From: Paracentrotus lividus
Taxonomy: Eukaryota; Echinodermata; Echinoidea; Camarodonta; Echinidae
Length of the DNA stretch: 64,000 bases
Assembly: GCA_940671915.1 (NCBI GenBank)
Contig: CALNVZ010003429.1
Span: 21,731,408 to 21,795,407 of the forward strand
Direction of reading: 5' to 3'
Under the pieces are notes generated by a model. The model was given only the letters and a program-made list of their open reading frames with translations. It was not told the DNA's origin and searched no databases. Below are positions 51,201 through 56,796 of the stretch, in pieces. A program made the position numbers and the translations under genes. Each line of letters starts with the position of its first letter. Positions within the stretch are counted from its first letter, which is position 1.

Positions 51201-53285
51201 CAAAATACTAAATAGGAGCTACTAAATAGAACTAAATACTTCAAGAGCTGAGAGAGGATTCATCATAGACTAGTTCACGCGTTACATTTAACTTTCAAGT
51301 TTTAAAAACTCTCCTGTTTTTTAACGTGTTAAAGGGATTTTCAAGTCTTTGAGAGAGGATACATATATAGATAGTAAAGTAAGTTCAGGCTATACTTTGA
51401 TAATTTCTTGGTTTTTTCCATCTAATATAACATTATGCACATGCTTATTGTCGTTCAATATACATATCATTCGTGTCATAAATTTCAAATTTCTCTTGTG
51501 CGTTTTATTTTTAAAACTCGGCCTACCGCCTCGTTGAAATATAAACGCCCGCGAGAAATTTGAAATTTATGGACACTCATATTATGGTATATTGCACTCG
51601 CTAGCATGCACTATTTGTATAATATGGGACGGACAATGACATAAAGGTTTGCCATAGCTCAGTCGGTAGAGCACCTGTCTATCAATCAGGAAGTCTCTGG
51701 TTCAAATCCTGATAGAATTCCATTTTCTTTGCTAATTTTTTAATTATATATTTCTGGTCATTTTCCCCTTTGTTCAAAATATACAAAGATACATCTATGT
51801 TCAGCACTGGGTTTTGGAAACTGATTAATACTTAATTTATTGGAAGCGGCCATTGCACAAACAATTTTACAATTAACATAAACCAATTGGTTATTACTTC
51901 TTCAGACTTTTGGTGACGACTTATGCCTAGCGATAGAAAACGGAGTGACCCATGGGCCCATATTCTGAACCGAAGACTGAGTTTGTATTATTAAAGTTGC
52001 AAATTCATGCAAAGCTATTGCGTGATCCTTTTGTCTGATGCATCAGTCAACATCAGACAAAATGATCGCACAATAGCTTTGCACGAAATTGTGATGCATA
52101 GAAAACTCAGTCTTCATAGCAGATTATGGGCCAATGAGTTCGAAAGGTACTTAGTCATTGGTCTCAAATATTTTTTCTTGCATTTTTCTCCGTCACTGAT
52201 CTCTTTTAAAAACCCTAGGTTGGTATGCCAATGAGGCTGAATACCGAGCATTTGTCGAAGAAGTCTGGTTCGGCAACTACAGTCGAAAGGAAAGCGATCC
52301 CTTCTTTGATTCATCAGGATTCGAGCACGTGTTTATAGGCGAGACGCGGTCGAATAGTATAACAGGTTTCCACAACTGGCTTCATTTTTATTTCAAAGAA
52401 AAGGCGCAAGAGCTAGAGTACTTTGGCTACCTGCGTGAAAACTATGTAAGTATTAATTTTCGGTAATGTGTTATACAGTACCATGAATCTTTAATTCGAA
52501 ATTCACTTTTGAAGGCGGTGGCAGAGGAATTAACATGCATACAAAAGAAGGAACCTAGTATGACGAGCTTTCCTTTTGATTTACTTTAATGGTCCAGTTC
52601 ACTATCACATTCAAATTTTGAGCATACTTTTAAAATAAAGGTTCTGTTTGACAAACCGAAAGCTTGTCTGAGGCTTGCCAAACATAGCAACATATAATAT
52701 ATGCAAAGTAGATTCCAAATGTTATATCGGTAATTGATTCTTTAATGCCCCAACGCTCCAAATTTTATTGTCCAAAACAGAGGTGCAACGGAAAATCATT
52801 TTGCCTAATTGATTGTAGGTCCGGCAGCCACTGAGCAGCGCCAGATGGACGTATAATAATGAGTTGTTTCAATACCTTGTTACTATTTCCCAGGAAAATA
52901 ATGATGGTGATGATGAATAGCATTTATAAAGTGAAACTTATCTGCCATAACATTCAAATGCGCCTGGCTCCCCAAATATGTACATGTATAAATTCATCCA
53001 TAAATTATAACCAAGAAAACACAATCTATTCATAAAAACACTATTTCTTTTTTCTTTCCACAGCCGAATCAGATCGGTCTCATGTTCACATGGAAGAACT
53101 ACTTGAAGGAGTTGGGTTCTATGATCATTGGGTCGAGTCCAGAGTTCGAGCTCGCAATGATGAGCTTCTGTTTCCGGGTCAAGGGAGGGTCACAGTGTTC
53201 CTTCACGTTGGACAACTCTACCTCGATCATTCAGACTTATAACATCCGCGAGAAATATATTGGATCTTCTTATTTTGTTGTTTAA
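40127..53285 (+). CDS. ENDOU-like: Secreted multi-somatomedin-B EndoU-type endoribonuclease, 12 exons
   Basis: The span of a spliced gene, exons listed separately. It has a signal peptide (MKSCLCFLVLLPAVLSL), seven somatomedin B (SMB) domains in exons 2-8 and a XendoU catalytic domain in exons 9-12. Exons 1-8 all end in phase 1, so each SMB exon is a symmetric module, as expected for exon shuffling and duplication. The catalytic part has the GFEHVF-xGE and GFHNWLHFY histidine blocks and ends with KYIGSSYFVV. The full product would be about 593 aa. Known relatives (placental protein 11/ENDOU, XendoU) cleave RNA at uridines using Mn2+ and are often secreted. As assembled, exons 3 and 8 have lengths that are not multiples of three and break the frame; either assembly indels or real decay. 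AATAAA follows at 53,427. Confidence 0.9.
40298..40440. repeat. GGTCTAATT-type repeat relic, copy in intron 1
   Basis: Degenerate units of the form (T)TGGTCTAATTxxCACT follow the shared lead CAGCAGTTGGTCCAATT. It belongs with similar pieces at 45,345-45,510 and 49,136-49,205 and resembles the 16-bp unit arrays at 57.3 and 57.9 kb. Confidence 0.6.
40528..40612. repeat. Fragment of the C-rich MITE family
   Basis: CTTCCGGCTCAGCCCTCAAC and GCGACCCCTGTCC-like words match the right half of the element at 46,492-46,673. One end only. Confidence 0.5.
40708..40827 (+). CDS. ENDOU-like: EndoU gene exon 2: SMB domain 1
   Basis: Acceptor AACAG at 40,707, donor GTGG|GTAAG. 120 bases, phase 1-1. It encodes TCEGRC, then MCQCTENC and FGDCCIDFYFHC: all eight SMB cysteines are present. 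Confidence 0.9.
41297..41357. repeat. Poly(C) followed by poly(A)
   Basis: A C-rich run from about 41,299 and then 27 A. In intron 2 of the EndoU gene. Such runs are error-prone in assemblies. Confidence 0.9.
41899..42038 (+). CDS. ENDOU-like: EndoU gene exon 3: degenerate SMB domain 2
   Basis: Acceptor CTGAAG, donor GGTG|GTAAGG. The first half reads TEPPYDENSCAGLCEYSHQA and the second half CQCNDGCVAFGDCFDDYDELC, but in different frames: the exon is 140 bases, one short of a multiple of three, with the shift near AACCCTGCC (about 41,962). The double cysteine of the SMB core is CF rather than CC. Either an assembly deletion plus one substitution, or a decaying exon. Confidence 0.75.
42643..42774 (+). 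CDS. ENDOU-like: EndoU gene exon 4: SMB domain 3
   Basis: 132 bases, phase 1-1, acceptor TTTTAG, donor CTTG|GTAAAT. It encodes VTADPGLTCAGRCDNGYEPD and then CQCNDQCESFDNCCGDYQQIC. Nearly identical to exons 5 and 6. Confidence 0.92.
43533..43998. mobile_element. Mariner-like MITE with long inverted arms, 466 bp
   Basis: Ends TACCGAGTGAGTCAAAAA and TTTTACTCACTCGGTA are inverse with terminal TA. The arms stay complementary for about 150 bases per side, including GGAGTTAC/GTAACTCC and GGTACCATTTTTGTGTG. It sits in intron 4 of the EndoU gene; its inner part also occurs at about 36,780-36,870. No transposase. Confidence 0.8.
44204..44359 (+). CDS. ENDOU-like: EndoU gene exon 5: SMB domain 4
   Basis: 156 bases, phase 1-1, acceptor CAATAG, donor GTCG|GTAAAT. 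A Pro-rich linker (TPSPRPPT) precedes CAGRCDNGYEPGLACQCND and FNNCCSDYQEIC. Confidence 0.92.
45001..45045. repeat. Poly(T) tract
   Basis: About 45 T in intron 5 of the EndoU gene. Confidence 0.95.
45345..45510. repeat. GGTCTAATT-type repeat relic, copy in intron 5
   Basis: Begins TATATCCACTAGGTCTAACA and CAGCAGTTGGTCCAATT and continues as degenerate TGGTCTAAT/CGTCTAAT units, as in the intron 1 copy. Confidence 0.6.
45560..45725. repeat. Fragment of the 35.7 kb Tc1/mariner-like MITE family
   Basis: Shares ATAGTATGAAGAT, a GGTAATGTTTGGT-like word, TTTGGTGTCGTA and ATATGGTTAGTTTT with the MITE at 35,664-36,120. Ends not preserved. Confidence 0.55.
45885..46022 (+). CDS. ENDOU-like: EndoU gene exon 6: SMB domain 5
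   Basis: 138 bases, phase 1-1, acceptor ATAAAG, donor GACC|GTAAGT. It encodes CEGRCDNGYEPGLACQCNDE and FNNCCADYTEKC. A palindromic MITE begins only 17 bases after the donor. Confidence 0.92.
46040..46199. mobile_element. GGCC-ended palindromic MITE, copy 1
   Basis: A 160-bp near-perfect palindrome. The left arm has ACCGAAGACCGAGTTTGAAT and AGTTTGTGCGGTGCTGTTG; the right arm has the inverse. ATT lies directly outside both GGCC ends (target duplication candidate). It starts 17 bases after the donor of EndoU exon 6. Confidence 0.85.
46240..46445. repeat. Repeat related to the MITE at 33.9-34.1 kb
   Basis: Contains CCAGTGGTGACGCTGAAGCG, ACTTGAAATGCTTCGTCTC and GGTGGCGTCACCATCCCTCA, an internal inverted arrangement comparable to the 33,941-34,138 element. 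Confidence 0.5.
46492..46673. mobile_element. C-rich MITE, 182 bp
   Basis: Ends CAGGGGCCGCGTAGCC and CGCGGCCCCTG are inverse. The core includes C homopolymers and GCCCCTCCACTTTCAAAAAC. A broken relative lies at 40,528-40,612. Confidence 0.7.
46901..47017 (+). CDS. ENDOU-like: EndoU gene exon 7: SMB domain 6
   Basis: 117 bases, phase 1-1, acceptor TTGACAG, donor GCAG|GTAATT. It encodes SCKGKCGADYDSSLPCQCN and YGNCCQDYVTEC, eight cysteines. More diverged than exons 4-6. Confidence 0.9.
47036..47700. repeat. (GAT)n-type trinucleotide repeat
   Basis: About 650 bases of GATGAT/GGTGGT units immediately after EndoU exon 7. Long Asp/Met/Val or Ile/His frames here are repeat translations. Confidence 0.95.
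48198..48264 (+). promoter_or_regulatory. Exceptionally long polypyrimidine tract before EndoU exon 8
   Basis: About 18 TC units and then about 24 T lead almost directly into the TGCTTAG acceptor. It serves as the splice polypyrimidine tract of exon 8; length variation here could affect exon use. Confidence 0.6.
48272..48383 (+). CDS. ENDOU-like: EndoU gene exon 8: SMB domain 7, frame broken as assembled
   Basis: The acceptor TGCTTAG follows a 60-base (TC)n(T)n tract; donor AATG|GTAATG. The second half reads LCQCNTACVDHGDCCLDYNE, a clear SMB core. The exon is 112 bases, so it does not keep phase 1-1, and the phase expected from exon 7 meets TGA after five codons. The FGRCDD-like word for the second cysteine is visible in another frame, suggesting two or more compensating indels. 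Confidence 0.7.
48962..49115 (+). CDS. ENDOU-like: EndoU gene exon 9: start of catalytic domain
   Basis: 154 bases, phase 1 to 2, acceptor CTATAG, donor CCCC|GTAAGT. It encodes ITQAEITELAEILWSLDVNR and LSPEDYVINKQ, the N-terminal helix region of XendoU domains. Confidence 0.9.
49136..49205. repeat. GGTCTAATT-type repeat relic, copy in intron 9
   Basis: TATATCCACTTGTTTTAACA and GCAGCAGTTGATCCAATT match the lead of the copies in introns 1 and 5. A MITE interrupts it, since a matching AATTTGGTCTAATTCC resumes at about 49,391. Confidence 0.55.
49207..49381. mobile_element. GGCC-ended palindromic MITE, copy 2
   Basis: Same family as 46,040-46,199, with GGCCCATATTCTGAGCCGAA at the left and the inverse at the right, centred on GATGCATCAGTCAACATC. 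It lies inside a GGTCTAATT-type repeat, so it inserted after that repeat. Confidence 0.8.
49490..49720 (+). pseudogene. Dead duplicate of EndoU exon 10
   Basis: This stretch in intron 9 repeats exon 10 and its preceding intron. TTCTTTACTAGTCTGAAC is shared, then the copy has TAG where exon 10 has GAG, a one-base deletion in CAGGC(G)TTTATT, and it loses similarity after GAAAGAGTTTCAAGAA-like sequence. An acceptor-like CGTGAAG remains. If spliced in, it would stop translation. Confidence 0.85.
49791..49990 (+). CDS. ENDOU-like: EndoU gene exon 10: catalytic domain, helical part
   Basis: 200 bases, phase 2 to 1, acceptor GGATAG, donor AAAG|GTAAGT. It encodes FFTSLNESALSSRTYQAFIA and LMDNYISDTG, then a FLDAVFETDVMNETTQFF block typical of the family. 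Confidence 0.92.
50155..51627. repeat. 730-bp tandem duplication in EndoU intron 10
   Basis: Two direct copies (about 50,155-50,890 and 50,891-51,627) start near GTATGAGAGA and GGCTTCTGATTGGTCAATTG and end at CTAGCATGCACTATTTGTAT. They differ mainly by many one-base insertions and deletions. Each copy contains an inverted pair around AAATTTCAAATTTCTC and GAGAAATTTGAAATTT. Confidence 0.9.
51648..51720 (+). ncRNA. tRNA-like sequence (tRNA pseudogene or SINE head)
   Basis: TAGCTCAGTCGGTAGAGCA is a canonical D-arm with A box and GGTTCAAATCC is a canonical T-loop with B box. Between them an anticodon arm CCTGT-CTATCAA-TCAGG gives anticodon ATC with one stem mismatch. The acceptor-stem halves do not pair, so it is not a functional tRNA as seen. 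It directly follows the 730-bp tandem repeat. Confidence 0.6.
51955..52132. mobile_element. GGCC-ended palindromic MITE, copy 3
   Basis: Third copy of the family, GGCCCATATTCTGAACCGAA at the left and the inverse ending TATGGGCC at the right. It ends 86 bases before EndoU exon 11. Confidence 0.85.
52219..52445 (+). CDS. ENDOU-like: EndoU gene exon 11: catalytic histidines
   Basis: 227 bases, phase 1 to 0, acceptor ACCCTAG, donor CTAT|GTAAGT. It encodes GWYANEAEYRAFVEEVWFGN, then SSGFEHVFIGET with the first catalytic His and neighbouring Glu, and GFHNWLHFYFKEKA with the second His. This is the XendoU signature. Confidence 0.95.
53064..53285 (+). CDS. ENDOU-like: EndoU gene exon 12: C-terminal part of catalytic domain
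   Basis: 222 bases from acceptor TTCCACAG to TAA. It encodes IGLMFTWKNYLKELGSMIIG, SSPEFELAMMSFCF, a CSFTLDN strand and IIQTYNIREKYIGSSYFVV. The catalytic Lys is expected in this C-terminal strand region. Confidence 0.95.
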   Translation, partial: PNQIGLMFTWKNYLKELGSMIIGSSPEFELAMMSFCFRVKGGSQCSFTLDNSTSIIQTYNIREKYIGSSYFVV

Positions 53286-53426
53286 ATATAGGCAGATCCT
53301 GGGGGCGTATCATACACCCACTTAAAAGCCTTATTGGAGGGAAGAGAGAAATTTACTTAAAAAGGCCATTATTGTGCCTAATGTAATTTTGAAGGTGCCA
53401 CTTCCCACAGTCCTTCATCGTTAACT

Positions 53427-53432
53427 AATAAA
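53427..53432 (+). terminator. Polyadenylation signal of the EndoU gene
   Basis: AATAAA 142 bases after the stop codon, in the sense orientation. Confidence 0.55.
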
Positions 53433-54313
53433 ATTTAAAACAGAACGGATACAAATTGACATATTTTAAAGGCACAACACAAGGATGCATGACTAGATTT
53501 GTTTTTTCTTTTCTGTAAAAGATCCCGGAAAACAAAAAAACACAAATTTGGGACCGGCCAGTTTTGAAGAAAATACAAATTAAATGGTCATTGGTCATAT
53601 TTATCATTTTGCCCCCACCCCCTTATTTTGGTAAAATAATTATGAATACCAGTAATGAAGCTTTTTTTTTTAAATTGTATGTTCAACAACAAATAAATGT
53701 TTAAACTTTCTATGCAAATTATTTACAAATTATATCTGAATCTATACTATGCAAATAAAAAAAGAAATATATAAACAAGAAAATGCCTTTGTTTATTTGT
53801 TTTTTATTTTGTTGTGTATATGTATGCCAATTATACAATTTCTGGGAGGTTAGATTTATGTTAAGTTAAATTACATCACAAGATTGGAAAATTTAGCAAT
53901 CAGTTTAAAGCTGGGGTAAAGCTTTAGTAAGATTCATTAATTTCAGCCATATTTGGTATCCAACGAAACAATCCCACTCTTTAAAAAAATAGAGCAAATT
54001 TACCTTAGGCCTTTCTTACAAATATTTCATAGATTTCATAGCTACTTTCTTATGCTGAAAAATCCTGAATGAAATTTTCTTAACATGCTATGCCTGAGAA
54101 TTTGTTTCATAATAAAAATGGGAAATAGAGTTATCTCTCCATCAACAAGTTTTAAATTCATACCTCATGTAGTTCTTTAGATATTGCCACAGCCAGGAAA
54201 TTCTAATACCTGGAATTTCACAGTTTTACTTCTGTGACCCTTGATCTTTGAGCTTCATACGCAAAAATACCACTAATACAAATAGTAACAACAATAATAC
54301 CGGTTTCTTATAA
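53433..54313. other. Intergenic between EndoU and the 2 kb transposon
   Basis: AT-rich; no gene or repeat recognised. Confidence 0.45.
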
Positions 54314-54314
54314 A

Positions 54315-56300
54315 GAGCCTGGTCAGTTTGTCACGGACGGACATTTTGCAAATTTTCAAAGTTTGACAGCCCGTGAAAAGTTAATCATGATAAATATTCG
54401 AATTTTTGTGCTGTTTGATAGTGAGGGTGCATGAATTGTACAATGATGGCAAAATTTTGTGTTGCCTCAGTGATACTTGTCTGAAGATAGAACTCGTTTA
54501 AATAGGTCCTCGGGATATGTAGCCTATGCTTGTAGAGGTTTCCGTAGATTTGATGGGTAGGTTGGCAGGACGGAGGCATAGTTCAGTTTGGAATTATAGT
54601 AGAGGGAGGGAGGAGATAAGAGGAGTGTGTAACATGATGAGTGAGTTGTTATGGGGGTTACGGTGTACCGAGAGAGAGATTAAGAATTTGTGGTTCGTTA
54701 CTTGTCATGGACTCTTTATGGCATTTCTATTAAATAATTGGCATAGGTTCGCTGATGATCTTGACATGCCTAGTATTTTACTTATGTTCTGCCGTATTGT
54801 AGTAGGATATATTTGGATAAATAGCTCATTGTTTTATGAATTGAGGCTAAAATTTTGTAGGACGAGACATTGTTCGTGTCAAGGCGGACTTTTGGTTGGT
54901 CGCTCGGATCGACATCATCAGGGAATGCTGCAGAATTCGGCTTTGGTTCGTCAAAGTATTTAATTCATCGGTAAATAAATTAAACAACAATAGATTAAGT
55001 TGTTTAAGTAATCACGGATTCCAGGGGTCTTTCGCTTCCGGCCGATCTGTAACGCGCCGGGTAACGCCGAAATATAAAATATAAATAAATACAATGAATA
55101 GAAAACACTCAGGATCTAATGGTGTTATTTAAATAAGGATGACACTATTTGGGCAGACGCGGTATTTTTTCAAACACATCCTGTCGGTCCGGAGTATTTT
55201 TCACTGATGTGATGAAACTTTTATTGTATGTTTTTGCATTGTCCTGTAATAGTAATTCGAATTCGATGATTATCAGAATGAAGGTTTGCAAAGTAACGTT
55301 GGGTGGAGTCAAGGGTGTTCTGGTGGGCCACTACCCTCCCCCAAAAAAAAAGGGGGGGAACATTGGATAGCTATAACAATATTTTTTTTTTTTTTATAGG
55401 ATGACATATTGGACTGGCGAAGGTCTTTTTTTTTTAATTGAACGCCTCCCCAAGAGCAGTGATGTGAAATTTTTAGTGTACATTTTTGCTTTGATGGCGT
55501 ATATGCAACTTTCGGGGTGTCCAAAATCTAAAATTTTTAAAAGTCGTGTGGATTTGGCTGAATGTCTGTCATTAAATGTATGTTGTGTGTTATTTATAGG
55601 AGAATTTGGTGTGTCGTGGGGGGGGGTAATGGTAGCATGTTGTGATCTAATGCTATCTATTTGGATGGAATCAAAGGGGTTTAGTTAAGATATACTGGAG
55701 TAAATGAAATAATTAATTTCATCCCAACCGTTGGAGAATTGCATTTAGATGATAGATTTGTCCGTACGTGAATTTTTGGTCGGGACGGACAATCTTAAAA
55801 TTATATGAAATAATGGGCAGTACCAATTGTTATAAGAAGTATATTCTCCTAGATAGCAAGGTCTTATAATGGGAGATAGATTTGCATGATTTTAATTTCA
55901 AACCGAAAATAGGGAAAAATACTTTTGTTCTGTTTTTTTGTGTCACGGACGGACATTTTTTTGGTCAAAATGTTTAAATTTATCGCAGACAGGATTTTTT
56001 CCAGTTTGATCATTAATATTGTTTCTTGTTTTGTTTAGAAATACTTTCAACCTCTCTGTATCAGTAAAGAAAATTAAAAGTTGGTGTAGATTGAACTGAG
56101 ACTTATTTTACTTTTACTGAATGTCGTCGTGCATCTATTTAGGCCCGTAGAAATAATATATATTTCAAGGGCTTCTCATCATTGTATTTTCTGAAATTAT
56201 ATTTTAACAAACTTGAGATGTTAGTCTAAACTCTGAAAATATCTTTATCCTAATTTAATTGAATTTTCACCCCAGTGCTCACTCTTAACTGACCAGGCTC
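54315..56300. mobile_element. Unclassified 2 kb DNA transposon, TIR GAGCCTGGTCAGTT
   Basis: The two ends carry a 14-bp inverted repeat, GAGCCTGGTCAGTT and AACTGACCAGGCTC, with TAAA directly outside each (54,311-54,314 and 56,301-56,304), a candidate target duplication. Inside, GTCACGGACGGACATTTT occurs in direct orientation near both ends and GGGACGGACA again near 55,788. Coding remains are weak: a 145-aa frame at 54,526-54,963 and two shorter frames at 55,149 and 55,401 that share a SDV-x-LLxYxFAL-like segment. I do not recognise the family. Confidence 0.6.
54526..54963 (+). CDS. Unrecognised 145-aa frame inside the 2 kb transposon
   Basis: The frame starts MLVEVSVDLMGRLAGRR and contains TEREIKNLWFVTCHGLFMAF and RFADDLDMPSILLMF. 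No nuclease, zinc-finger or transposase motif was identified. It could be a piece of a decayed transposase or chance; it is the longest frame in the element and lies after its left end. Confidence 0.25.
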   Translation: MLVEVSVDLMGRLAGRRHSSVWNYSRGREEIRGVCNMMSELLWGLRCTEREIKNLWFVTCHGLFMAFLLNNWHRFADDLDMPSILLMFCRIVVGYIWINSSLFYELRLKFCRTRHCSCQGGLLVGRSDRHHQGMLQNSALVRQSI

Positions 56301-56545
56301 TAAAGCGCTTTACCTGTTAAGACCAAAGGGCTTACAGAATATTATTACCCCGGTCATTGGATTCAATACGATCTCACACCTAACACTGCACAATCTCCAC
56401 TCCTTAAGGAGCATTCCAGCCAATCAACTGTTAGGCGCACTCATGCTAAAGCGACCCACATAGCATTCGCAATCCTACCGGGTACCCATTTTTATCACCT
56501 CGGGTAGGGTCAAGCATGTAGATAAAATGTCTTGCTCTAGGCTAC
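56301..56545. repeat. Interspersed repeat adjoining the transposon
   Basis: Contains AAAGCGCTTTAC, TACCCCGGTCATTGGATT, GGGTACCCATTTTTATCACC and TCTTGCTCTAGGCTACA, words I associate with common invertebrate interspersed repeats. The family name is not certain. Confidence 0.4.
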
Positions 56546-56684
56546 ATAGGGCATAAAGTATTAAGTTCCAATATCCAGTGGTCCTTTAAACCGTACTGCA
56601 GAAAGTCCACTCACACAATGTTTAATGTATTCCATTTGTACAGAAAAGTCTCTCTCTGCAGAAGAGCTTAGATGTTCAGAGGTC

Positions 56685-56796
56685 TCACTTGACAGGTCTC
56701 TTTGAATTGTAGACTCTGACGCCAGCAGCATTGAGTGACATCCGGCAGTTCCTTTGGAGTAGCACACCGACAGAAAGCTTCTCGGTTGACAGATCC
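56685..56796 (-). CDS. DSCC1: DSCC1 terminal exon
   Basis: 112 bases from acceptor CCAACAG to TGA, phase 2 in. It encodes DLSTEKLSVGVLLQRNCRMS, LNAAGVRVYNSKRPVK and the stop, matching the GALL-...-GVKVYNSRRP end of DCC1. A longer frame (86 aa) exists in another phase but is a shadow. Confidence 0.95.
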
